From positions 108,884-172,883 of the forward strand of contig JACTNC010000034.1 in NCBI GenBank assembly GCA_014584295.1: 64,000 nucleotides of DNA, written 5' to 3'. Below, piece after piece: positions 28,398-37,919 of this stretch. Position 1 is the stretch's first letter; each line of letters begins with the position of its first letter. The translations under genes and the position numbers were made by a program. The notes beneath the pieces are model-generated. The model had not been told where the DNA came from. It was given only the letters and a program-made list of their open reading frames with translations, and made no database searches. This DNA comes from Verrucomicrobiota bacterium. Its GTDB lineage: Bacteria; Verrucomicrobiota; Verrucomicrobiia; Opitutales; Opitutaceae.

Positions 28398-30872
28398 ATG
28401 ATTCGAGTTTTCCTTCCGCCCAATCTTGAGTCTGCCGCTGCGCGTGATGCCATACCTCTCAAGGTGGAGCTCAATCTCGACAGCCCACCAAAGCCCGAGT
28501 TCCTGCCCGCACTTGCTGCCTTGCAGCGTTTCGGCGCAAAGTCATCTCCTTCACTTTTTCTCCAACTCAACCGCAGGCAATTGAGGGAATTGGCAAGCCT
28601 GCTGAAAGGGATGCCAGTCTTTTTCAGGATGACCGACCCCAATCGCCCTTTGGTATGGGTCGGACATGTGCTGCGCGGAGCAAGTGAATTTCTGGAGGAT
28701 TCCTCCCCTTCCGCTCCTACGCCCGCGAACCATGGCTCACACCCGCGAGCCCCATATCCGGTAAAGTCATCGCCCAGTGCCAGAGCGTCATCGTCTTCAA
28801 CCGGTGTCTCCCCCGCGATGGTGGACGGTTCAGAGCATTTCCTTTCCGTCGCTTTGCCATCCAGGGAACACGTTTCCTACGGTCCGCTTCTCGAACTGCT
28901 CAAGAACTCAGGCTTCACGCTGGAGCCTTCGAATCGAAAGTGGTGGCTTCGCGACCGCCACCGCGTACTCAATTTTCTTGCCGCACACGGCACGACACTC
29001 CGCAACGATTTCCGGGTCGCATTCACGGACAACTTCACCCGGAACACCTCCCACCTGCATCCCGCGCAGATCGCCGCTGATACGAACGAGACACGAGGAG
29101 AATTCACGCTCACGCTCGGGCTGCGTGCAGGGCGTGCTGACGACTCCCTGGTGCAATCAGCGGTCGCCTCCAACCGGGGGTATGTCGAAAATGACGGGAA
29201 AATCTATCTGCTCGATCCGCGACAGCTGGAAGGGTTGTCGCAGGCCCAACGCGCGCTCTCAGGAGAGTCCAGTCCGCACGCCCAGGCAATCCGTCGCGTC
29301 CATCGATTGGGAACCGCTCATCTGGCCGTGGCCCAGGAAATTTTGGAAGAGCTCGCACCAGGAGTTGAATTGCCCGCCACATGGAGAGCTCGGAGCGAAG
29401 CCCTCCGCAACCTGAGCAGACTTCAACCCGTTTCATTGCCCGAACCTCTGAATGGGCTGCTGCGGCCCTATCAACATCTCGGCGCAGCCTGGCTCACCCA
29501 CCTCCGCAGAAATCAACTTGGAGGAATACTTGCTGACGAAATGGGATTGGGGAAAACGCTTCAGGCGCTTGCGATGATTGCCTCAACGATTGCCGATGCA
29601 AGGGCGAGTAGGCTCCCCACAGCAACATGCCTGGTTGTCTGCCCCGCCTCTCTGCTCGAAAATTGGCGTAGGGAATGCGTCCGATTTGTCCCTCATCTCC
29701 GTGTGCAGGTGCATCATGGCGCCGCCCGCATCTCTCGAGCAGAACATCTCCGCAATTTCGACATCCTGCTCACGTCCTACGGCACACTCGTGCGCGATCG
29801 CGAGGCGCTGACGGAAATCGAGTTTGCCGGCATCGTTGCCGACGAGGCACAGCACGTGAAAAATCGCCGTTCACAGAACGCGCAGGCATTGCGTTCGCTC
29901 AAGAGCCGGGGGCGTTGCGTCCTGACCGGCACTCCGTTGGAAAATTCGCTCGACGACCTGCGCTCACTCTTCGAGTTCCTGATGCCCGGGTACCTCAAGC
30001 CGGTCCCTGCAGGAGTTCGCGGCGAAGAGCGTACCTGGCTGGACGAGCGCCTTCGCGCGCAGACTGCACCCTACATTCTCCGGCGGACCAAGCACGCCGT
30101 GGCCTCCGAATTGCCCGCAAAGATGGAACAGGTTATCTGGTGCGAACTTTCCCCAGAACAATCCGCCCTGTACCGCGCCGTCAAGGAGCAGACCGAGCGC
30201 GATATCGACAGACTTGAATCCACCGGCGCGTCCGAACAGGCAATTCGTCTCGCCACATTCACGCAACTTCTCCGACTTCGGCAGGTCTGCTGCGATCCGC
30301 GCCTACTCGGTGACCCCGCACCGCTGGCACCGGATGGTGCGGATCCGGCTTCTCACTCAGCCAAACTTGAAGCTTTCCGGGAACTTCTGGCAGAGGCTTT
30401 GGATGACGGGCACAGGCTGCTCGTCTTCTCACAGTTTACCTCCCTTCTCGCCCTGCTGAAGGCTGAACTTGATGCGCAGGAGCTGGCCTATGCCACTCTC
30501 GATGGCACAATGAGCCCGCGTGCGCGCCAGCTCGAAGTCGACCGCTTCCAGAATTCTCCGGATATTCCGGTGTTTCTCCTCTCCCTCAAGGCCGGCGGCA
30601 CGGGACTCAATCTCACCGGCGCCGACACCGTCGTCCATTTCGACCCTTGGTGGAATCCTGCCGTGGAGGCGCAGGCGACCGACCGCGCTCATCGCATCGG
30701 GCAGCATCGTGTGGTCACCAGCTACAAGTTGATCTGTTCAGGCACGGTCGAAGAAAAGGTCTTGGCGCTCCAAGAGGAAAAGCGGGCGCTCCTCGCCGGT
30801 GTTTTTGAGGCAAGCGATGCCGCCTCATCCCGGCTGTCGCTCGCAGATTTGCGTGAGCTCCTGCGGGACTAG
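28398..30872 (+). CDS. SNF2/Swi2-family DNA helicase, complete
   Basis: An 824-residue SWI/SNF ATPase from the ATG at 28398. Motifs: I DEMGLGKT (about residue 380), II VADEAQ, III LTGTPLEN, IV region around LVFSQFTSLL, V LSLKAGGTGLNLTGADTVVHFD and VI AHRIGQ. The first about 350 residues form a variable N-terminal part (no SWIM motif seen). Members are ATP-driven DNA translocases acting in repair or restriction-like remodelling. The 3' end overlaps the convergent M23 peptidase gene by 4 bases. The other SNF2 protein is at 1-1817. Confidence 0.94.
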   Translation: MIRVFLPPNLESAAARDAIPLKVELNLDSPPKPEFLPALAALQRFGAKSSPSLFLQLNRRQLRELASLLKGMPVFFRMTDPNRPLVWVGHVLRGASEFLEDSSPSAPTPANHGSHPRAPYPVKSSPSARASSSSTGVSPAMVDGSEHFLSVALPSREHVSYGPLLELLKNSGFTLEPSNRKWWLRDRHRVLNFLAAHGTTLRNDFRVAFTDNFTRNTSHLHPAQIAADTNETRGEFTLTLGLRAGRADDSLVQSAVASNRGYVENDGKIYLLDPRQLEGLSQAQRALSGESSPHAQAIRRVHRLGTAHLAVAQEILEELAPGVELPATWRARSEALRNLSRLQPVSLPEPLNGLLRPYQHLGAAWLTHLRRNQLGGILADEMGLGKTLQALAMIASTIADARASRLPTATCLVVCPASLLENWRRECVRFVPHLRVQVHHGAARISRAEHLRNFDILLTSYGTLVRDREALTEIEFAGIVADEAQHVKNRRSQNAQALRSLKSRGRCVLTGTPLENSLDDLRSLFEFLMPGYLKPVPAGVRGEERTWLDERLRAQTAPYILRRTKHAVASELPAKMEQVIWCELSPEQSALYRAVKEQTERDIDRLESTGASEQAIRLATFTQLLRLRQVCCDPRLLGDPAPLAPDGADPASHSAKLEAFRELLAEALDDGHRLLVFSQFTSLLALLKAELDAQELAYATLDGTMSPRARQLEVDRFQNSPDIPVFLLSLKAGGTGLNLTGADTVVHFDPWWNPAVEAQATDRAHRIGQHRVVTSYKLICSGTVEEKVLALQEEKRALLAGVFEASDAASSRLSLADLRELLRD

Positions 30873-31891
30873 TCCACCCCAAAGAGCTGCTGCACGAGCG
30901 TCAGCAGATCCCTTCCAGGGGCCGGGCGCCCTCGCTGCGAAATGACGAGCGACTTGCAGCGGGCTGCCTTTGCAATTCCGGCATCGTGCTTGAGGATTCT
31001 CACCTCATTGTTTCGATAGCCCGATACCTCCATGGGCCCAAGGGCACGCCACCGGAATGGCATCCCCGTGGCATTCGTCGTGATCTCCCATCCGGCCACA
31101 AGCCCCTCGGGCTGCTTGAGAACCAGATCAGGATAGCGCCGGGGAAAATCGGGATACCGGTGGGTTGCAATTCGGAAGGTTACGGCCGGTTTCATGCCTT
31201 CCAAGTACTGGAGGAATGTATCCGCCTTCCCATCTCGCTGTGCCTGGAAGAACTCCAGCGGATCAAATCCCATCAGGTTCATTCCATTCCAGAGTCCATG
31301 CTCGTTTCGACTTCCGAACTTTCTGCGATCATACCAGCTCTGAAACTCACGCGTGATCATCAGACCAAACTCGAAATGCAGGTGCGCACGCTCCTTGGGA
31401 ATGACATAACCGCCGGCGCTGCGTCCCATCAGCCCGAGCGTCTGTCCCGCGCTGACTGCATCGCCGACCTTTAGTCCATCCGCGATACGCGCGAGATGGG
31501 CGTAAAGCGAATAAACTGCTGGAGTCGCTCCGAGATGTTCGACGACGACATAACGACCATAGCTGCTTTCCCCGGCCTTGGTGTTGACATGACGGACAAC
31601 GCCAGCGAGCACTGCAAAAACCGGGTCCTCGGGCTCGCCCCGACGGTCGCGTTTCAGCGGTTTGAGATCGATGCCCTCATGGAATTGCCCTCCGTCCGTC
31701 CTCACACAACCAAAGCATCCGGAAAGAGTCTCGCCGGATGATGTGGGCTGAATGAACGATTCCAACGGCCTGCCCTCCGCCCATGCCGTGTTTGGCGTCG
31801 GCCACACCAGTTCCATCCGCTGAGTTGACCGTGCTGTGGAGCCAAGCCCAATCGCCGCGCACAGGGCGATCATCGATCGAATCATGACCAT
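30869..31891 (-). CDS. Secreted M23 (LytM-type) metallopeptidase
   Basis: A 340-residue protein with a short N-terminal signal (MIALCAAIGLGSTA). The M23 zinc-site motifs are FHEGIDL (about 71-77) and AHLHFEF near residue 174, with a second His in LYAHLAR; these are the usual HxxxD and HxH ligands. The C-terminal about 120 residues, after the catalytic domain, hold no known domain. It probably cleaves peptidoglycan peptide bonds in the periplasm. The GTG at 31894 sits directly after the stop of the upstream lipoprotein gene; the ATG at 31891 is used here. It overlaps the convergent SNF2 gene by 4 bases. Confidence 0.9.
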   Translation of the reverse strand: MVMIRSMIALCAAIGLGSTARSTQRMELVWPTPNTAWAEGRPLESFIQPTSSGETLSGCFGCVRTDGGQFHEGIDLKPLKRDRRGEPEDPVFAVLAGVVRHVNTKAGESSYGRYVVVEHLGATPAVYSLYAHLARIADGLKVGDAVSAGQTLGLMGRSAGGYVIPKERAHLHFEFGLMITREFQSWYDRRKFGSRNEHGLWNGMNLMGFDPLEFFQAQRDGKADTFLQYLEGMKPAVTFRIATHRYPDFPRRYPDLVLKQPEGLVAGWEITTNATGMPFRWRALGPMEVSGYRNNEVRILKHDAGIAKAARCKSLVISQRGRPAPGRDLLTLVQQLFGVD

Positions 31892-31894
31892 CAC

Positions 31895-32401
31895 TCAGCG
31901 TGCGAGTTTTCTCCGGATATCGCCGGAGGTCTTTTTTAATCGGTCCACCATGGCGGGAAGCTCATTGTCGGGTCTTTCCACAAAAATCAGGATTGTGCCG
32001 TCATCCAGGGGACGGTCAATTTTTCGCGCACCCACAATCTGATCGTTGAGCGAGAGAACAAGACGTCGGCCCTGCGCCGACCCTGTCAATCGATAGAGGT
32101 CGCGGGCTGCCGCGGTCGTCAGCCGGAAAAGCAGGCATTGACCGAGCTCGACCCGGGCAACCTCCGCATCCGTGATGTCGAACTCCATGATTACCGGCTT
32201 AGGGTCGATCGAAATGAACACGCCACTCTGGGGGAGTACGACCGCCCGCCCGTATTCCGAGGCTCGCGACTCTACAAAAAAGCGAGCAACCAGAGGATCA
32301 TAGCCCGCGGCATCACGCCTCGGTGATTGGCACGAGGCGAGAATGGCGACGCCAGTCACCGACAGCACCTGCATCCAGCCCTTCCGCATTCCTTGCATCA
32401 T
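31895..32401 (-). CDS. Lipoprotein with a SecD-like head domain
   Basis: A 168-residue protein with a lipobox: the signal ends in VAILASC, so Cys would be lipidated. The mature part (about residues 60-135: FDITDAEVARVELGQC, then LTTAAARDLYRLTG, RLVLSLNDQIVGARKI) follows the pattern of the SecD/SecDF periplasmic P1 head, where a substrate-processing domain has comparable strands. It is not a full SecD. It abuts the M23 peptidase gene (no gap) and follows the HemW-like gene within 20 bases, so the three genes are probably one transcript. Role unknown; the SecD comparison is from pattern only. Confidence 0.6.
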   Translation of the reverse strand: MMQGMRKGWMQVLSVTGVAILASCQSPRRDAAGYDPLVARFFVESRASEYGRAVVLPQSGVFISIDPKPVIMEFDITDAEVARVELGQCLLFRLTTAAARDLYRLTGSAQGRRLVLSLNDQIVGARKIDRPLDDGTILIFVERPDNELPAMVDRLKKTSGDIRRKLAR

Positions 32402-32416
32402 GGCGCCCGTCACAAG

Positions 32417-33652
32417 TTAAGCCGTCACCTCGAATGCACCCATGATTTCGGTCGCAACCGCATCTGCAAGCAGCCGTCCGCGATCAGTCAATGCCCAGCG
32501 TACACCCTCAATTTTGAGCAATCCATCACCTTCCAGTCGCTCCACTACGCGCTCCACCGCCCGCCCTTGGTCAAGGGCGTCAACGCCGCTGGGAAATCGT
32601 GAGCGCAATCGCCGCCAATCAACTCCTGAATTCATGCGCAACCCAAAGATAAGCGCATCTTCCAACAGGTTCCGGTCGGTGAGGATACTGCGGTCTTCCG
32701 TCATTCTTTCCCTGCGATCCAATCCCTGACGCCACTGCCGCAGATCGCTGATGTTCGTCCCCCGGATGCCCAGGTGCTGCGAAGCTGCCGAGGGGCCCAG
32801 CCCCACCCACTCGTGCATTTGCCAGGTGTTCAGGTTGTGCAGGCAGGCATGGCCGGGCCTTGCAAAATTCGACACTTCGTATTGCCCATATCCCGCATTA
32901 CCCAGGCGCTCCCAGGTCGCCAGATAAAGTTCGGCTTCCCGCTGCTCGCTCCGCTTCACCTTTCCCTGAGAAAGCTTCACCCAGAGAGCTGTATCCTCTT
33001 CAAACGTGAGGCAATAGGTTGAAAGGTGATCGGGCTGCAAAGCGATCGCTTCGGAAAGATCTGTCAGCCATTCTTCCTCCGTCTGTCCTGGCAAGGCAAA
33101 CATCAGGTCAAGACTCACGCTATGAAATGACACCTGCCTCGCCCGCTCATAGGCCCGCAATGCCTGTTCGCGGGTATGCCTCCGCCCCAGCGCATCAAGG
33201 AGCCCGGGCCGGAAACTCTGCACGCCGATCGAGAGCCGGGTAACGCCAATCTCCTTGAGGGCAGCAAGCCTTTCGATCGTCACCGATCCCGGAGCGAGCT
33301 CTACGGTCCATTCTGCGGCCTCGCGCACTCCCTTGATCGTCCGAACGAGACTGCCCAGGCGGCGCAATTGGTCCGGTGACAGGAGCCCGGGGGTCCCACC
33401 GCCCCAAAAGACTGTACCTACTGGCTTGCCCCATTCCACCAACCCGATCTCCAGGCGAATGCCTTCGAAAAATTCCGCGATTTTCTCCGCATCCGGTCTC
33501 ACCTGGTAAAAGGCACAAAAATCGCAAGTGGATGCACAGAAAGGAACATGAACATACAGCCCCGGCAGGACGCAGTTTCCTTCCGGGAGGGCACTTCGGG
33601 CCCGAGAAAACTCACTCATTGCAAAGGCCGGGGCTTTGTGTTGCGTTCCCAT
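32417..33652 (-). CDS. HemW-like radical SAM protein (coproporphyrinogen oxidase-like)
   Basis: A 411-residue radical SAM enzyme. The [4Fe-4S] motif CASTCDFC is near residues 38-45, followed by WGGGTPGLLS, SIGVQSF, DLMFALPGQTEEEW and the C-terminal winged-helix-like segment. HemW proteins act in haem trafficking; true HemN decarboxylates coproporphyrinogen III. The CxxxCxxC spacing is shared by both, and the absence of a HemN-specific N-terminal extension favours HemW. Either ATG at 33652 or 33619 could start it. Its upstream neighbour on the plus strand begins at 33676, so the two genes diverge over 23 bases. Confidence 0.86.
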   Translation of the reverse strand: MGTQHKAPAFAMSEFSRARSALPEGNCVLPGLYVHVPFCASTCDFCAFYQVRPDAEKIAEFFEGIRLEIGLVEWGKPVGTVFWGGGTPGLLSPDQLRRLGSLVRTIKGVREAAEWTVELAPGSVTIERLAALKEIGVTRLSIGVQSFRPGLLDALGRRHTREQALRAYERARQVSFHSVSLDLMFALPGQTEEEWLTDLSEAIALQPDHLSTYCLTFEEDTALWVKLSQGKVKRSEQREAELYLATWERLGNAGYGQYEVSNFARPGHACLHNLNTWQMHEWVGLGPSAASQHLGIRGTNISDLRQWRQGLDRRERMTEDRSILTDRNLLEDALIFGLRMNSGVDWRRLRSRFPSGVDALDQGRAVERVVERLEGDGLLKIEGVRWALTDRGRLLADAVATEIMGAFEVTA

Positions 33653-33675
33653 CCGGTTTTTCTCCTAAACAACCA

Positions 33676-34593
33676 ATGCACAATAGCAGCTTCTTTCACG
33701 CGAGACGAATCTTTCTCGGCCTCACAACAGCCTTCAGCCTCTTTCTGTTCACCGGATGCGACGAGGTTAAGATCATCGACCTGACGCCGTCGACCCTGGC
33801 GGAGAACCCCTCCCAGATCTATACGTTCTCCATGCGGGCAACGCCAAAGAGTTCGGCGATCGTCAGCGGCAGCATCACGCCTCTCGTCATAGTCGCAGGG
33901 AAGAACTACCAGATGAAGCCGAGCGCGCTCGGCCAGGACATCTACGAATTCGAATATCCACTTCCCCCCGGCACCACGAAGCTCGCCTACTACTACCTCG
34001 TCAACTTTCAGGTTGAGAGCAGCGGGATCGTAACTCCCCGCGAAGCCTACACACCTGTAAGAACCCTCGATATCGTGGGGCGTTACGTGCTTTCCCTCGA
34101 GGTCAACCGCGGCCCGGTCGGAGCGAGGGTCAGTGTGCTTGGACGTGGCTTCACGCCTCAGGACGTCGTCTATTTCGACAGCACACCAGCCCGCACGGTT
34201 TTCGAATCGCCCAACGCGCTTGGAGTCTTTGTTCCTGCCGTTGAGCCCAACCGCAACTACCGTGTTTCCATAGGCGGCGCAAACGGCAACTCGCCGGTCG
34301 GTACGTTCCGGGTCGACAGCGGGACCGTGAGCGTCATGCCCACGTCGCTATCCCTGCGTGGTGGTCAGATCCAGACCCTGACCTTCACCCTTCCCAATGC
34401 TGCTCCTCCGGGTGGACTCCTGCTCGACATCACAACCGATGTTCCGGAGAGCGTCATCATGCCCGAGGTCCTCGTGCCCGAGGGTCAGTTCAGCGTGACC
34501 GTCAATGTCCAAGGTGGACGGCCGGGCAGCGGCAGTCTCTTTCTCAAGGGATACGACACCGGCGAGCTGACAATCCCGGTCTCGGTTCAATAG
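33676..34593 (+). CDS. Lipoprotein with an IPT/TIG-like domain
   Basis: A 305-residue protein. The signal peptide ends in LFLFTGCDE, a lipobox, so the mature protein is lipid-anchored. A segment around residue 155 (GARVSVLGRGFTPQDVVYFDSTPA) has the pattern of an IPT/TIG domain, an Ig-like fold common in surface proteins. No catalytic motif is visible; the rest is beta-rich. The frame is open upstream to 33376, but that part overlaps the divergent HemW-like gene and the lipobox fixes the start at 33676. Function unknown; likely a cell-surface or periplasmic binding protein. Confidence 0.78.
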   Translation: MHNSSFFHARRIFLGLTTAFSLFLFTGCDEVKIIDLTPSTLAENPSQIYTFSMRATPKSSAIVSGSITPLVIVAGKNYQMKPSALGQDIYEFEYPLPPGTTKLAYYYLVNFQVESSGIVTPREAYTPVRTLDIVGRYVLSLEVNRGPVGARVSVLGRGFTPQDVVYFDSTPARTVFESPNALGVFVPAVEPNRNYRVSIGGANGNSPVGTFRVDSGTVSVMPTSLSLRGGQIQTLTFTLPNAAPPGGLLLDITTDVPESVIMPEVLVPEGQFSVTVNVQGGRPGSGSLFLKGYDTGELTIPVSVQ

Positions 34594-34617
34594 CTCGAGA
34601 AACCGGTTTCTTTCGAG
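34594..34617. terminator. Hairpin between convergent genes
   Basis: An imperfect inverted repeat, CTCGAGAAACC / GGTTTCTTTCGAG, directly after the lipoprotein stop. There is no long T run, so it is only a possible terminator for the lipoprotein gene and the opposing phosphatase-like gene. Confidence 0.35.
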
Positions 34618-34658
34618 CCGGCCATGCTGATCGTTCGGCTCCAGATTGGCTGTCCGCC

Positions 34659-35573
34659 CTATTTCCCAGCGGATGGCCAGTCGATGCTGATCACAACCGG
34701 ACGATGGTCACTCGCAGCCGCGACGTCTGGTCCGTCCCAGACGCGTGCGGCCCCGGGGAGTATGCGGGCCTTCAGTGCAGGCGACGCCAGCACCAGATCA
34801 ACCCGATCATAGGTGTCCTGTTTCTCAAAGTGGTAGGTCCAGCGATCTCCATTCCTGTCGGCGGCAGGTACGATTTCTGAGATCACTGTTTTGCCACGCT
34901 GCAGAAAGGCGCGCACGGCTCGAGACGCCTTGTGATCGTTGAAATCACCCACGATGAGGAACAAATCCCGTTGCGGATCCGTTTCTATTTCCAAAATCCG
35001 ATTCCGAATGGCTGTTGCTTCGCCGACGCGCCGACGCTCTGACTCCGGGTCCTCCGGAACTTCCGTGAGTCGGCTCTTCAAGTGCACACCGTAGAGCGTC
35101 AAGCGACGAAGTCCTGACCGGAAATCCAATTGAAGCAGTCCACGCTTCACGGGTTCCCGTCGATCAAAGTACTTGAGCGCCAGATCAGTGTGGTCGCTCA
35201 ACGTGTCCGGCGCGATCCGCGCAAGCACCGCGAGGTGCCGGTCATTGTCCGCGGCAGACACCACGTGCGCAAAGGAGTATTTCAATCCCTCGCTCGCAAG
35301 ATCATCGCGAAGTTCCTCAAGAAAGGGACGTGATCCCATCTCCTGAAGGACGACGACGTCGGCGTCGATGGCACGAAGCACGCGACGCAGGGCCGACTTG
35401 GCATCCTCGGACTTCGGATACGACCTTCGATAGGTGCCTTCAACGACGCGGTCGGCCAGGGTGTAATTTTCGACGTTGTAGGTTGCTACCGTAAATCCGT
35501 TGGCATCCTCAAGCGAGAGGACTGCCGCCAGAAACAGAATCCTCTTCCATCGCGCTCCCACCAGCCCTTTCAC
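34659..35573 (-). CDS. Secreted endonuclease/exonuclease/phosphatase-family protein
   Basis: A 304-residue protein with a short signal (ILFLAAVLSLEDANG). It carries the EEP-fold signatures: FTVATYNVENY near the start, VVLQEMG (Glu metal ligand), YGVHLKSRL, LIVGDFND (Asp/Asn pair) and ASDHRPVVISID at the end. This superfamily includes nucleases, phosphodiesterases and phosphatases, so the substrate is open; extracellular nuclease is the commonest function for secreted members. The start is a GTG at 35573. It converges on the lipoprotein gene and lies downstream of the M48 protease gene. Confidence 0.85.
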   Translation of the reverse strand: MKGLVGARWKRILFLAAVLSLEDANGFTVATYNVENYTLADRVVEGTYRRSYPKSEDAKSALRRVLRAIDADVVVLQEMGSRPFLEELRDDLASEGLKYSFAHVVSAADNDRHLAVLARIAPDTLSDHTDLALKYFDRREPVKRGLLQLDFRSGLRRLTLYGVHLKSRLTEVPEDPESERRRVGEATAIRNRILEIETDPQRDLFLIVGDFNDHKASRAVRAFLQRGKTVISEIVPAADRNGDRWTYHFEKQDTYDRVDLVLASPALKARILPGAARVWDGPDVAAASDHRPVVISIDWPSAGK

Positions 35574-35604
35574 AGATCAGCATTCGATACCGCGGGTCCT
35601 CGGA

Positions 35605-36852
35605 CTACGGAGCCATCAAAGCACGCTCCCGTTCCACCATGGTTGGATGCGAGTAGTAAAAACCGCTGTACCAGGGATGCGGTGTCAGGTTCGCCAGGTT
35701 CTTCTGTGCGAGCTTGTGCAGCGCTCCGACCATCGCGGCGGGACCGTTCATTGCATCGCGGGCAAAGCGGTCCGCCTCGTATTCGTGACGCCTCGAAAAG
35801 AGGTTGCTGATCGGCGAAAACCAGAAGGTCACGAGACCACTGAGGAGCCCGAACAGCAGGAATGCAGGCGCCAGTTCGCCCTCGGGAAATCCGAAGGAGG
35901 GATTGAACCAGGGGGAGCGTGCGAGCCAGGCGATCAGCGCAAACCCGATGAACTGCATCACGGCAGATACGAGCAGCATCTTGGGAATATGCCCTTTTCG
36001 GTAATGTCCCACTTCGTGCGCAAGCACCGCCTCCAATTCCTCGGGTGTCAATTGGGCTATGAGGGTGTCAAACAGAACGATGCGGCGAAAGCGCCCGAAT
36101 CCGGTAAAGAATGCGTTCGAGTGACCCGACCGTTTGGATCCGTCCATCACCTCGATCGTCTTGGCCTTGAATCCCGTCCGATCCGCAAGGGCCATCAGCC
36201 GCGCACGCAGACCTTCGTCAGCCAGGGGTGTGAGCTTGTTGAATAGCGGTAGGATGAGTTTGGGATAAAGGACGAGCATCAGGAGTTGAAACGAGAAGAA
36301 CAGCGCAAATCCCCATATCCACCACGTTTTCCCTACGGCATCGACGAGTGAGAGCAGTCCCCAAAGCAGCGGGAACCCGATCGCGAGCGTGAGCATCAGC
36401 GCCTTCAGCCTGTCGGCAATCCAGAGGCCCGGCGTGCTCTTGTTGAAACCAAATCTTGCCTCCAAACGAAACTGCGACCACCAATCCATCGGAAGGCTCG
36501 GAATGCTGACCAGAATCCCGGAGACGAGAACAAAGAGCGCATCATCCCACTTCCCCGTGCCAGGCGACCAGGATGCCATCTTTGCAAACAGCACCGGAAG
36601 GATGTCGCCGAATACGACCAGCGCCAGCACGAGTGATCCGAAAATGTCGTCGATGATTCCGAACCTCTCCTTGGCCAGTGTGTAATCGGCCGCTTTCCGG
36701 AAAGTCGGAACATCCATGATCGCGAGCAGCGGCGCCGGCGGGTTTGGTCGGTGCCGGAGGACCTCGCGGCAGTTGAGGATCGAAAGGACGAGTTCGCCCA
36801 GCAGGCGGATCACCATCAGCGCCGCAACGATCAGCAGAACGGAATTCATCAT
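35605..36852 (-). CDS. M48-family membrane metallopeptidase (Ste24/HtpX-like)
   Basis: A 415-residue integral membrane zinc protease. Several transmembrane segments precede the catalytic HEVGH motif (about residue 267), and the third zinc ligand lies in RHEYEADRFA about 70 residues later. Long length and the N-terminal helices with a conserved PxPPAPLLAIMD-like loop match the CAAX prenyl protease (Ste24) group rather than HtpX. In bacteria such proteins act in membrane-protein quality control. The ATG at 36852 begins with MMNSVLLIVAALMV, a proper helix. It lies downstream of fcl on the same strand, 100 bases apart. Confidence 0.88.
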   Translation of the reverse strand: MMNSVLLIVAALMVIRLLGELVLSILNCREVLRHRPNPPAPLLAIMDVPTFRKAADYTLAKERFGIIDDIFGSLVLALVVFGDILPVLFAKMASWSPGTGKWDDALFVLVSGILVSIPSLPMDWWSQFRLEARFGFNKSTPGLWIADRLKALMLTLAIGFPLLWGLLSLVDAVGKTWWIWGFALFFSFQLLMLVLYPKLILPLFNKLTPLADEGLRARLMALADRTGFKAKTIEVMDGSKRSGHSNAFFTGFGRFRRIVLFDTLIAQLTPEELEAVLAHEVGHYRKGHIPKMLLVSAVMQFIGFALIAWLARSPWFNPSFGFPEGELAPAFLLFGLLSGLVTFWFSPISNLFSRRHEYEADRFARDAMNGPAAMVGALHKLAQKNLANLTPHPWYSGFYYSHPTMVERERALMAP

Positions 36853-36954
36853 GGGACAAAAAGAGGACGATACCCTGCCCCGCGAGCCCAAACCAATTGA
36901 AAGCGGCAGTGAGACACACCCCTATTCGGGTGCGCAACCGTCAAAGTCCTTCGA

Positions 36955-37893
36955 TCAACTCCGCAGGATTCCGCGCGATGACTCGTCGAGGAACGAGGCA
37001 TAGGTGGCCTTCAAGCCCTCTTCGAGGCTCCTGCGCGCCCGCCACCCCAAGGACGACAGGAGCGAAACATCCAGAAGTTTGCGTGGCGTCCCGTCGGGCT
37101 TGCTCGTATCCCAGATTATCCTCCCTTTGAAACCGGTGACGCGCGCGACCTCCTCCGTCAGGTCACGGATGGAAACATCGGTGCCCGTACCCACATTCAC
37201 CCAATCGGGTGGTGCCTCAAGCTTCAGCAGGAACGCACAGGCATCGGCAAGGTCATCGACATGAAGAAACTCCCGTTTGGGTGAACCGGTTCCCCAGGCC
37301 GTAACCTCCGACTTCTGCGCCTTTGCCGCCTCGTGAAACCGCCGGATGAGTGCAGGTAGCACATGTGAGTTCTCCGGGTGATAGTTGTCTCCCGGCCCAT
37401 AGAGATTTGTGGGCATGGCCGAATGAAACAGCACGCCGTGCTGCTTCCGGTGATACTGTGCAAGCTTCAGACCCGAAATCTTCGCGATCGCATAGGCTTC
37501 ATTGGTAGGCTCCAGCGGACCGGTCAGAAGACATGATTCGGGCATCGGCTGGGGCGCATGCTTCGGATAGATGCATGAACTGCCCAGAAAAAGAAGGCGC
37601 CGGACGCCATGCCGGTACGCGCCTTGGATTGTGTTCGCCGCGATCGCGAGGTTGTCGAAAAGGAACTCGGCTGGATAGGTATTGTTGGCGTGGATACCAC
37701 CGACCTTTGCAGCGGCGATGATTGCCACATCCGGCCGGGTGGCTGCATAGAACGAATCAACGGACGACTGGTTCGTCAGATCGAGCCCCTCCGAGCGCGA
37801 CCGCAGGACCAATTCGACACCTGGTTCATTGCGAAACCGCCGGACCAACGCGGATCCCACCATGCCCTGGTGACCTGCAATGAAAAGTTTCAT
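36955..37893 (-). CDS. fcl: GDP-L-fucose synthase
   Basis: A 312-residue SDR that carries out 3,5-epimerisation and 4-reduction of GDP-4-keto-6-deoxymannose. It has the N-terminal [43 protein letters not shown], and [15 protein letters not shown] with the Tyr/Lys pair; [13 protein letters not shown] completes the family pattern. It is 26 bases downstream of gmd on the same strand, so the two convert GDP-mannose to GDP-fucose as an operon. Confidence 0.96.
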   Translation of the reverse strand: MKLFIAGHQGMVGSALVRRFRNEPGVELVLRSRSEGLDLTNQSSVDSFYAATRPDVAIIAAAKVGGIHANNTYPAEFLFDNLAIAANTIQGAYRHGVRRLLFLGSSCIYPKHAPQPMPESCLLTGPLEPTNEAYAIAKISGLKLAQYHRKQHGVLFHSAMPTNLYGPGDNYHPENSHVLPALIRRFHEAAKAQKSEVTAWGTGSPKREFLHVDDLADACAFLLKLEAPPDWVNVGTGTDVSIRDLTEEVARVTGFKGRIIWDTSKPDGTPRKLLDVSLLSSLGWRARRSLEEGLKATYASFLDESSRGILRS

Positions 37894-37919
37894 CCGGATA
37901 CCTGTGTGCCCCAGCCTCC

